NCBI GenBank assembly: GCA_902783815.1
Contig: CACZSM010000031.1
Coordinates: 1 to 13,777, forward strand
Direction of reading: 5' to 3'
Length of the DNA: 13,777 nucleotides
Origin: an uncultured Ruminococcus sp.
Lineage (GTDB): Bacteria; Bacillota; Clostridia; Oscillospirales; Acutalibacteraceae
Notes under the pieces: model-generated
Databases searched by the model: none
The model's input: only the letters and a program-made list of their open reading frames with translations
Told to the model about the DNA's origin: nothing
Shown here: positions 1 through 5,480 of the stretch, in pieces
Layout of the letters: every line of letters begins with the position of its first letter
How positions within the stretch are numbered: the stretch's first letter is position 1
Made by a program: the position numbers and the translations under genes

Positions 1-340
1 ACTACTTTCTATGTTTATTAATTTCTTCACCGCGCTCTCCGGCGCTGCGCCGTCAGAAAACTGCGTTCCCATGCCGCCGCCGTGACCGCGCAGCGGTCAC
101 TTTCCGCCGGCGTGCCGCCGGATTCAATGTTTCTCCTACGCAGCTTCTGGAACTTAAATATAGCTATCGACATACATAATTGTCAAAGTGTCAGGCAATT
201 TCTCCATGTCAGCCTTGCTGACGATGCCGCTTCGCGGTTCGATGGCGGCTTCGCCGCCCGTTTTGTGCCAACTTTAATTTTACACTTAGCCCTCCGCCGG
301 CGCCGGTGCGTGACACATACGGCGGAGGGAATATTATAAA
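1..340. repeat. Palindrome-rich non-coding element (hairpin cluster)
   Basis: This stretch holds no convincing gene but at least seven inverted repeats: 40-45/47-52, 82-89/93-100, 107-112/116-121, 208-213/217-222, 227-230/234-237, 244-249/253-258 and a longer 10-bp stem 290-299/320-329. All stems listed are perfectly complementary, and five of the seven have 3-nt loops (GCA, TGC, CTT, TTC, TTC). The GC-rich hairpin blocks alternate with AT-rich stretches (about 130-205 and 260-290). The arrangement resembles REP/BOX-type intergenic elements or a structured RNA. Which of these it is cannot be decided from a single copy. The element may continue to the left of the window. Confidence 0.55.
157..186 (-). 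promoter_or_regulatory. Possible minus-strand promoter inside the hairpin cluster
   Basis: Read on the minus strand, a perfect TTGACA (-35, plus-strand positions 181-186) is followed after 18 bp by TATATT (-10, positions 157-162). Transcription would run leftward through hairpins 107-121, 82-100 and 40-52 and out of the window. No reading frame with a ribosome binding site follows it in the visible part, so it would make either a non-coding RNA or the leader of a gene to the left. It is a pattern match only. Confidence 0.3.
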
Positions 341-347
341 AAAACTG

Positions 348-376
348 TTGACATATTGATGAATTGGTGCTATAAT
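348..376 (+). promoter_or_regulatory. Consensus sigma-A promoter of the iron-uptake genes
   Basis: TTGACA at 348-353 and TATAAT at 371-376 are both perfect consensus hexamers, separated by the optimal 17 bp. Transcription should start near 383, giving a leader of roughly 195 nt before the permease gene. Such a strong core promoter normally needs tight repression, and the palindrome over its -10 box fits that. Confidence 0.85.
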
Positions 377-410
377 ACCGTTAGTTTAATTGAACTAACG
401 GTATTATAGC
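369..410. promoter_or_regulatory. 42-bp operator-like palindrome over the -10 box
   Basis: Positions 369-410 form an inverted repeat in which 20 of 21 base pairs match; only 387/392 fails. Its core, TTAGTTTAATTGAACTAA (381-398), has the TTAG...CTAA outline of DtxR/IdeR-family operators. It covers the -10 hexamer and the expected start site, so a bound protein would block RNA polymerase. A DtxR/MntR-family repressor gene lies 2.6 kb downstream and is the obvious candidate ligand. As RNA the sequence could also fold into a hairpin, but any transcript would begin inside it, which favours a DNA operator. Confidence 0.75.
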
Positions 411-422
411 TATTATGTTATG

Positions 423-438
423 TCAATACTTGTATTGA
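423..438. repeat. Small palindrome in the permease leader
   Basis: Positions 423-429 and 432-438 are perfect inverted copies (TCAATAC / GTATTGA) around a 2-bp centre. It lies about 40 bp downstream of the expected transcription start, inside the untranslated leader. It could be a second protein-binding site or chance in AT-rich DNA. Its sequence does not match the larger operator at 369-410. Confidence 0.35.
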
Positions 439-577
439 GATAGAGTAATAGTTGTTTCAGTGTCAGTCGTTTAATTTGTGTGTTCAGGGCGGCAAGTCCG
501 GGATAATTACAGATGACGGCATTTTTTTGCGGCAGATAGTTCGATATAACTAACTATGAATTGTTGAAATGTAGGCG

Positions 578-1978
578 ATGGATGGAATGTGCAGAAAAAG
601 AATTGTATTGATATCAGGGATAATACTGATAATGTTCGGATTAATAGTAATGTTTCCTGTGAAGGCATTTGCAACCGGCAGTGATGCTTCATACTATATG
701 TCGTATAAAAAGTACAAGGCAGCGGTTGATCCGGAGGGTACAAAGACAATTACTTACAACGAGATCACAGATCAGATATCAAATCTGCTTGAAGAGGGCA
801 TGAGAAGATATAAAGAGGGTGTACAAAAAGACGGCGACGAAGGGTATTATAAGCCATTTTCAAATGCCTATGGATTCTGGTATGAAACATCCGGATTTGA
901 AAAGACAGTAATGGGTTATATATCCGGTTCAAGAGTAACAGAGGTGGAATTACAGTTTTCCACTATGCGGAAATCTGTTTCAAACGAGGAAAGCGCAGAA
1001 GTAGTCCGCAAGGAGGTGGATACGCTTGTATCGATGCTGAGAGAGGATGCAGAAAAACTTGATTCACTGTTCGGATACAGCGTTGAAAAATCCGGGAGCG
1101 GAGGTCTTGCATGGGCGACATTTGCGGCAGTATTCGGAATAATAGTCCGTGAAGGTCTTGAAGCGATACTGATAGTAGGTGCAATGGCAGCGTATCTCAT
1201 TAAAACGAAAAACAAGAAAGGTACGCTTTATGTTTATATAGGTGCGGTACTTGCGCTGGTGGCGAGCGTAATAATGGCAGTAATACTGTACTCATTTGCA
1301 AGCAGCGCCGGAAACTCTATACCGCAGGAGATAACAGAGGGTATCACAGCACTTTTAGCTGTTGCAGTTCTGATATATGTTTCCAACTGGATGATATCGA
1401 AGGCAGAGTCAGATAACTGGACAAAGTATTTGTCTGATAAAGTATCGGATTCTGCGGATAAGGGAAAGGTGCTTGCACTCGGTTTCACATCTTTTCTTGC
1501 GGTATTCAGGGAAGGCGCAGAGGTAATACTGTTTTGTCAGCAGTATTTTACAAGAGCGGATACAATGGATAATGGTTATCTTGCGGTATTCGGAGGAATA
1601 TTCGGAGGACTTGTCACAGTTGCGCTGATATTCATACTTATAAGAGTATTTGGAGTAAAGATACCGTTAAAGCCGTTCTTCATGGCTACAAGCATACTTA
1701 TGGCAATAATGTCGATAGCATTCTTAGGCTCAGGTATGTGGGAGCTTTTTATGGACGGAGGTCTTGCAGACGCTATCGGAGGATGGGTACAACAGATCTC
1801 AGTAACCATACCTGAACTGTCATGGATGTCGGGAAATGATATGCTTGCATTTTTCGGGATATATCCCACATGGATAACGCTCATACCGCAGCTGATACTT
1901 CTTGTAATAACGGTAATAACATTTATAATTGCGATGAAAAAGAAGCCGGCAGTAAAAGAAAAGTCTGTGGAGCAATAA
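578..1978 (+). CDS. FTR1-family iron permease
   Basis: This is an integral membrane protein of 466 residues in the FTR1/EfeU family, which moves iron across the cytoplasmic membrane. The two family signatures are visible: REGLE at residues 191-195 and REGAE at 311-315, each starting a hydrophobic helix. The N-terminus has a membrane segment or signal anchor at about 8-31. An extracytoplasmic domain at about 35-175 is rich in charged and aromatic residues. About seven helices follow, with a short lysine-rich cytoplasmic tail. The start is uncertain: ATG at 578 or the in-frame ATG at 587, and neither has a strong ribosome binding site. It is the first gene after the operator-promoter at 348-410 and is followed by a P19-type lipoprotein, the usual partner of bacterial FTR1 proteins. 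Isoleucine is coded largely by ATA, unlike in the lipoprotein gene. Confidence 0.9.
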   Translation: MDGMCRKRIVLISGIILIMFGLIVMFPVKAFATGSDASYYMSYKKYKAAVDPEGTKTITYNEITDQISNLLEEGMRRYKEGVQKDGDEGYYKPFSNAYGFWYETSGFEKTVMGYISGSRVTEVELQFSTMRKSVSNEESAEVVRKEVDTLVSMLREDAEKLDSLFGYSVEKSGSGGLAWATFAAVFGIIVREGLEAILIVGAMAAYLIKTKNKKGTLYVYIGAVLALVASVIMAVILYSFASSAGNSIPQEITEGITALLAVAVLIYVSNWMISKAESDNWTKYLSDKVSDSADKGKVLALGFTSFLAVFREGAEVILFCQQYFTRADTMDNGYLAVFGGIFGGLVTVALIFILIRVFGVKIPLKPFFMATSILMAIMSIAFLGSGMWELFMDGGLADAIGGWVQQISVTIPELSWMSGNDMLAFFGIYPTWITLIPQLILLVITVITFIIAMKKKPAVKEKSVEQ

Positions 1979-2175
1979 TCATGCAATAGTCCGGGTCTGA
2001 CCCGTAAAGGATCCGGTTTTATTGAGAGTCTTTATGGCTCTTGCATACAAAGCAGAGGGGATTCCTTGTGAAATCCGTGACACAAGGCAGTTTGCCGAAT
2101 AAAAGCGGCAGCAGATACCGTGAAGCAGGTTTTAAGAGGATCCCTGAATAAAAAATATTTCAGGAGGAATTTAAA
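1979..2175 (+). other. Permease-lipoprotein intergenic region with a small ORF remnant
   Basis: This 197-bp gap lies between two genes expected to be co-transcribed. It contains a short inverted repeat at 1992-1997/1999-2004 (CGGGTC / GACCCG) and no clear T-rich terminator. An open stretch from 2001 to the stop at 2100-2102 includes an ATG at 2034 followed by 21 more sense codons (MALAYKAEGIPCEI...). It reads like ordinary protein but has no ribosome binding site and no recognised family, so a decayed gene fragment is possible. It could equally be chance. Confidence 0.25.
2143..2164 (+). promoter_or_regulatory. Hairpin overlapping the lipoprotein ribosome binding site
   Basis: CCTGAA at 2143-2148 pairs with TTCAGG at 2159-2164 across a 10-nt A/T loop. 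The right arm runs into the Shine-Dalgarno sequence AGGAGG (2162-2167), so the folded form would hide half of it. The GTG start is at 2176, 8 nt downstream. The stem is short and A/U-rich, so any effect on translation would be modest. Confidence 0.35.
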
Positions 2176-2820
2176 GTGAAGAAATTAGTAAAGATCATAG
2201 CAGCAGCAATGTGTTCTGCGCTTGTAGCAGCCAGCTTAGCAGCTTGTAATGCAGACGGCGGCTCATCAAAGCCTGCTGAGGAGTCAAAAACAGCATCCGC
2301 TGCCGACACAAAAGCAGAATCCACTGATGAAAGCGCCGAGGATGAACCAGATCTTGGTTTTACCGAAGTACCGATTTTTGAGGATGTAGAAAAGGAATTC
2401 CTTAATCTCACAGCAGTATATTTCCAGGCTGTTGATATGACAGGCGGCTACAATGCTGAAGATTACGACTGTCATCTGGAGCTTGATGTAAAGGCGCTGA
2501 AGAACGGTCTTGGCTACGGCATGGGTGACTGGGTACCATATCTTACAGTAAATTATGAGGTAACAAAGAACGATACAAAGGCTAAGGTAAGCGAAGGAAC
2601 ATTCATGCCGATGGCTGCTTCTGACGGTCCGCACTATGGCGCAAACATCAAGATGGACGGCGATGGACTTTATACAGTAAAGTTTACTGTCAAGTTCCCT
2701 GATTCAAGCACATATCTCATTCATACAGATGAGACTGGCCCTGAGACTCACTCATTCCCGAACGCTATTGAATATACCTACGATCAGTGGCAGTTTACAA
2801 AGGGCGCATGGGCTGAATAA
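2176..2820 (+). CDS. P19/Tp34-family metal-binding lipoprotein
   Basis: This is a secreted lipoprotein of 214 residues in the 'Fe2+ transport protein' (P19, FtrA, Tp34) family, which presents metal to FTR1 permeases. A signal peptide ends in a lipobox (LAAC, Cys24). An Asp/Glu/Ser linker spans about 25-65. An immunoglobulin-like beta domain fills the rest. From memory, Campylobacter P19 binds copper with His42, Glu44, Met88, His95 and His132. Here His100, Glu102, Met146 and His153 sit at the same mutual spacing, in DCHLEL and FMPMAASDGPHYG; His192 or His183 could be the fifth. The start is GTG at 2176 with a perfect AGGAGG at 2162-2167. It presumably shares the permease promoter. The protein is anchored outside the membrane and likely hands iron to the preceding permease. 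Confidence 0.88.
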   Translation: MKKLVKIIAAAMCSALVAASLAACNADGGSSKPAEESKTASAADTKAESTDESAEDEPDLGFTEVPIFEDVEKEFLNLTAVYFQAVDMTGGYNAEDYDCHLELDVKALKNGLGYGMGDWVPYLTVNYEVTKNDTKAKVSEGTFMPMAASDGPHYGANIKMDGDGLYTVKFTVKFPDSSTYLIHTDETGPETHSFPNAIEYTYDQWQFTKGAWAE

Positions 2821-2939
2821 TAGTTTTTACTGCGAAGCATTACGGGAGCTTCGTCCGGAATTCAGCCGGAATCCTGAGAAAGCAGAGTCTTGATAAAAGT
2901 ACGGTAAGGTAATATACCGCGCCGCAATTAAAAAAAGAG
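2821..2939. other. Intergenic stretch without a gene
   Basis: The 119 bp between the lipoprotein stop and the terminator stem contain no credible coding frame. A small inverted repeat, CGGTA (2902-2906) with TACCG (2915-2919), is the only structure seen. Nothing here has an evident function. Confidence 0.5.
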
Positions 2940-2983
2940 ATCCCACATCAACAGACAGTCTGTAATGTGGGATTTTTTCTTTT
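2940..2983. terminator. Bidirectional rho-independent terminator
   Basis: ATCCCACAT at 2940-2948 pairs perfectly with ATGTGGGAT at 2965-2973. Inside the loop a second perfect stem forms, ACAGAC 2951-2956 with GTCTGT 2958-2963. On the plus strand a T-rich run follows (2973-2985). On the minus strand the A run at 2930-2936 supplies the matching T tract. It therefore ends both the lipoprotein transcript and the convergent repressor transcript. Confidence 0.9.
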
Positions 2984-3373
2984 TTATACATCGTTACCAT
3001 ATTTTTCAAGGTGTTTACAAAGAGCATCAAATGTTTCCGGGCTTATATCATGTTCGATACGGCAGGCATCCTCCTCAGCAACATCCTCCGGAACACCAAG
3101 ACGAACAAACAGGTCAGTCAGGGTTTTATGACGGGCAAATATCTTTTCTGCGATCTTTAATCCGCTTTCAGTGATCGTAATAAAATTGTCCTTATCCATT
3201 GTTATGTAGCCTTTTTCTTTCAGGCGTTTGGTTGTATAGGTCACACTCGGCTTTGTTATTCCGAGGTGACGCGCTACATCAACAGATCTGACCTCTCCGT
3301 TTTTTTTACGGATCATCAGCATAGCTTCAAGATAATCCTCGGTCGTTTTTTCTGAATTTATATCCGGTCGCAT
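2984..3373 (-). CDS. DtxR/MntR-family metal-dependent repressor
   Basis: This cytoplasmic transcription repressor has 129 residues, about the length of the two-domain MntR type, and lacks the SH3-like third domain of DtxR. A winged helix-turn-helix spans about 8-70, with the recognition helix near KPSVTYTTKRLKEKG (41-55). A dimerisation and metal domain follows. Likely ligands are Asp13, Glu16, His82, Cys104, Glu107 and His108. Asp13 and Glu16 match MntR Asp8 and Glu11. Cys104 in EDACRIEH matches the DtxR Cys102 position, where MntR has Glu99. The start ATG (complement of 3371-3373) has a perfect AAGGAGG (complement of 3379-3385). It is convergent with the iron-uptake genes and is the natural candidate to bind the palindrome at 369-410. 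I cannot tell from sequence whether it senses iron, manganese or both. Confidence 0.92.
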   Translation of the reverse strand: MRPDINSEKTTEDYLEAMLMIRKKNGEVRSVDVARHLGITKPSVTYTTKRLKEKGYITMDKDNFITITESGLKIAEKIFARHKTLTDLFVRLGVPEDVAEEDACRIEHDISPETFDALCKHLEKYGNDV

Positions 3374-3416
3374 ATTTACCTCCTTATTTTCACAGTCCGG
3401 TTATCTTACTTTTCCA

Positions 3417-3445
3417 ATTATAACATGATATTTCATTTTTTACAA
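3417..3445 (-). promoter_or_regulatory. Promoter of the metal-dependent repressor gene
   Basis: On the minus strand, TTGTAA (-35, plus-strand 3440-3445) and a perfect TATAAT (-10, plus-strand 3417-3422) are 17 bp apart. They lie about 45 bp upstream of the start codon. No copy of the 369-410 palindrome is present, so autoregulation by that motif is not evident. Confidence 0.65.
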
Positions 3446-3542
3446 CAACCTTTTACTGCCTTTATCCCACAATTTTTTTAAAATTGAATTTTTCGTATTT
3501 CTGACATTTTGGAGAAAAATTGAAAGCGGCGGCTCACCGGGC
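3446..3542. other. AT-rich divergent intergenic region
   Basis: This is the space between the leftward repressor gene and the rightward phosphoribosyltransferase-like gene. It holds one AT-rich inverted repeat (3470-3476/3480-3486, 3-nt loop) and no coding frame with a ribosome binding site. The rest is featureless. Confidence 0.5.
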
Positions 3543-3571
3543 TTGATTTATTGGTTATGTTGTAGTAGAAT
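3543..3571 (+). promoter_or_regulatory. Putative promoter of the prmA-ATPase gene run
   Basis: TTGATT at 3543-3548 (4 of 6 consensus) and TAGAAT at 3566-3571 (5 of 6) are separated by 17 bp. Transcription would start near 3578, about 65 nt before the first gene. It is the only good plus-strand promoter I see before the long run of closely packed genes. Confidence 0.55.
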
Positions 3572-3643
3572 GTAAATGTAACGGAAATGATGACCGCAGT
3601 GTACCGTCAGTACGAAAAATTTATTTTGTTTGAGGTGATCGCT

Positions 3644-4279
3644 ATGTCAAAGGAATTTAAAATCAGAACGAAAAATCAGGATGTCCTGCTTCGCGTAAAA
3701 AAAGGCCATTTTGCAACTATGCACAGCCATACTAACTACTTTATTGATGTTAATATACAGAAAATAAGACTTTCAGAGGCTAAGGCAGTTGCTAAACATC
3801 TTGTCGCTAAGTATAACCTCAGCACTATTATTGATACTATCCTCTGCATAGACGGTATGGAGGTGATCGGTACCTGTCTTGCTGATGAGCTTACTCAGGA
3901 TGACTATGTAAATATGAATGCGCACCGTACAATATATATACTTACGCCGGAATATATAACAGGAGGACAGATAATGTTCCGTGATAACCTTGTGCCGATG
4001 GTCGCAAATAAACATGTTCTCGTTCTTGCGGCTTCTGTAACAACAGGTAAAAGCGTTCTTTCTGCTATCGATGCAATAGATTATTACGGCGGTAAGGTCG
4101 CAGGAGTAGCCGCTATTTTTGCTACCGCACATGAATGTGACGGCCATGTTATCAATTCTGTCTTTGACCCGAATGACCTCGGTGATTATGAAAGCTATAA
4201 GCCTAATAAATGCCCTATATGTCAGAGCGGTGAGAAGATCGAGGCTATCGTAAACAGCTTCGGCTATTCGTCATTGTGA
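3644..4279 (+). CDS. Phosphoribosyltransferase-like protein with degenerate PRPP loop
   Basis: This protein of 211 residues has the type I phosphoribosyltransferase fold and looks closest to orotate phosphoribosyltransferases. The PRPP-binding segment is at about residues 125-138 (VLVLAASVTTGKSV). The usual form has two acidic residues before the TTG loop, and here they are replaced by Ala-Ala, with Ser following. The C-terminus has a Cys pair (Cys190, Cys193 in NKCPIC) plus Cys165 and several His, which could hold a metal. The start chosen is ATG 3644 because GAGGTGAT lies just upstream (3632-3639); an ATG or GTG further 5' lacks a ribosome binding site. It is the first gene of the plus-strand run. 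Whether it is an active enzyme or a PRPP-sensing or binding relative is open; pyrimidine metabolism is only a guess. Confidence 0.7.
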   Translation: MSKEFKIRTKNQDVLLRVKKGHFATMHSHTNYFIDVNIQKIRLSEAKAVAKHLVAKYNLSTIIDTILCIDGMEVIGTCLADELTQDDYVNMNAHRTIYILTPEYITGGQIMFRDNLVPMVANKHVLVLAASVTTGKSVLSAIDAIDYYGGKVAGVAAIFATAHECDGHVINSVFDPNDLGDYESYKPNKCPICQSGEKIEAIVNSFGYSSL

Positions 4280-4308
4280 TGCCAGTGCGCATGGAAAGGG
4301 AGTATGGT

Positions 4309-4557
4309 GTGATGAAAAGATCTACAGCAGTAATAATTGCAGTGCTTGCATTTTTTGCAGGAATGTCATGGGGATTTATGGTCTCTCCTATCAAAAAGGG
4401 AATAAGGATCTCCATAGGCAGCGATAATACCACATATGTAAAGGAAAAGAAAAAATCCGGAAAAAAGAAAAAAGATGATGGTATTATCCCTGTGCCGGAT
4501 ATGAGCGTACAGGGAAATAAAGGAAAAGGAAGAAGAAAATGGACTGGACGGAAATAA
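4309..4557 (+). CDS. Small lysine-rich single-span membrane protein
   Basis: This is an unrecognised protein of about 81-82 residues. An N-terminal membrane segment or uncleaved signal (about residues 4-24) is followed by a strongly basic tail with lysine clusters (KEKKKSGKKKKDDG) and ending in KGKGRRKWTGRK. AGGGAG at 4297-4302 precedes a GTG at 4309 and an ATG at 4312; either can be the start, and an earlier GTG at 4276 overlaps the previous stop. The last 19 bases overlap the start of prmA in another frame, so the two are probably translationally coupled. The basic tail could contact nucleic acid, ribosomes or acidic lipids, but the function is unknown. Confidence 0.6.
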   Translation: MMKRSTAVIIAVLAFFAGMSWGFMVSPIKKGIRISIGSDNTTYVKEKKKSGKKKKDDGIIPVPDMSVQGNKGKGRRKWTGRK

Positions 4558-5465
4558 TTATAACAGTAGCTTCTGAAAGTATTGATACGGCAGGAAATAT
4601 TGCCCTGATGACTGTACCGTATGGGATATATATAGAGGACTATTCCAGCCTTGAACAGGAGGTTCAGGAAATAGCTAAAATAGATATGATAGATGAGCAG
4701 CTGCTTGCTCAGGACAGGGAACATGGAAAAATACATATCTATATAAATTCAGGCAATAATCCGGCTGAGGCGCTTTCGTATATAAAGGAAAGACTTTCTG
4801 CACTTGGTATTGAATATGAAATAAGTGTGGGAAGCTGTGATGTAGAAAGCTGTCTGGAGAACTGGAGGAAGTATTTTGCGCCGATAAAGGTCGGTGAAAA
4901 ACTGCTGATAAGACCGGTGTGGAGGGATGACTTCGAGCCGGAGGACAGAATTGTGCTTGATCTTGAACCGGGACTTGCTTTCGGAACAGGAACACATGAG
5001 ACAACAAGACTGTGCCTGCAGTATCTGGAAAGATTTGTAAAAAAAGGCTGTACAATGCTTGATGTAGGCTGCGGAAGCGGAATACTCTCTGTAGCGGCTC
5101 TGCTGCTGGGAGCAGAAAGCGCTGTGGGCATAGATATAGACGAACTTGCAGTAAAGGCATCAAAGGAAAATGCAAGACTCAATAATGTGCAGGATCGCTA
5201 TACGGGTATAAAAGGAAACCTCGCAGACGAGGTGACAGGCAGCTTTGATATCATTACTGCAAATATTGTTGCTGATGCAATAATAATGCTTTCCTCTGAT
5301 ATAGAGAAGCTGATGAATGACAGTACGGTTTATATCATGAGCGGAATAATAGATTCCAGACTTGATGATGTAAAGGCTGCATTGCCGGAAACAGTTGAGG
5401 TCTTTGATATGATGGAGGAAAAAGGCTGGTACTGTCTGGCGGCAAGGAAGAAAAGGCAAGATTAA
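4539..5465 (+). CDS. prmA: Ribosomal protein L11 methyltransferase
   Basis: This cytoplasmic enzyme of 308 residues uses S-adenosylmethionine to methylate ribosomal protein L11. Residues 1-100 form the substrate-binding domain. The linker and catalytic domain follow, with the family hallmark FGTGTHETTR at 148-157, the SAM-binding glycine motif LDVGCGSGILS at 174-184, the acidic residue after strand 2 (GIDID, 197-201), and ANIVAD at 241-246 in place of the NPPY-type motif, as usual for PrmA. Its length matches the family. The start ATG at 4539 follows a purine-rich AAAGGAAGAAG. It overlaps the small membrane protein gene upstream, and the next gene begins 15 bp after its stop. Confidence 0.93.
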   Translation: MDWTEIIITVASESIDTAGNIALMTVPYGIYIEDYSSLEQEVQEIAKIDMIDEQLLAQDREHGKIHIYINSGNNPAEALSYIKERLSALGIEYEISVGSCDVESCLENWRKYFAPIKVGEKLLIRPVWRDDFEPEDRIVLDLEPGLAFGTGTHETTRLCLQYLERFVKKGCTMLDVGCGSGILSVAALLLGAESAVGIDIDELAVKASKENARLNNVQDRYTGIKGNLADEVTGSFDIITANIVADAIIMLSSDIEKLMNDSTVYIMSGIIDSRLDDVKAALPETVEVFDMMEEKGWYCLAARKKRQD

Positions 5466-5480
5466 GAGGTGTAATCTGAG

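Noticed and set aside
290..329. Long stem considered as a rho-independent terminator
   Set aside because: The plus-strand stem is followed by AT-rich sequence dominated by A, not a T tract, and the minus-strand side has no T tract either. I kept it as part of the hairpin cluster.
82..339. Plus-strand open frame of 85 codons over the hairpin cluster
   Set aside because: It has no ribosome binding site and low-complexity Arg/Ala content produced by the GC-rich palindromes, and it crosses six of the seven inverted repeats. It does not resemble a protein family.
1..340. CRISPR array
   Set aside because: The inverted repeats differ in sequence from each other, and no direct repeats of constant length with regular spacers are present. 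No cas gene is nearby.
415..438. 7-codon ORF in the permease leader, considered as a leader peptide
   Set aside because: There is no ribosome binding site and no run of regulatory codons; it overlaps the small palindrome and is probably chance.
507..749. Minus-strand 80-codon open frame over the start of the permease gene
   Set aside because: It lies antisense to the permease with no ribosome binding site, and its composition looks like a shadow frame.
2965..3174. Plus-strand 69-codon frame over the terminator and repressor gene
   Set aside because: It begins in the terminator stem and is antisense to a well-supported repressor gene.
3587..3643. N-terminal extension of the phosphoribosyltransferase-like protein
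   Set aside because: The upstream ATG has no ribosome binding site, while ATG 3644 has a good one and the extension does not look conserved in character.
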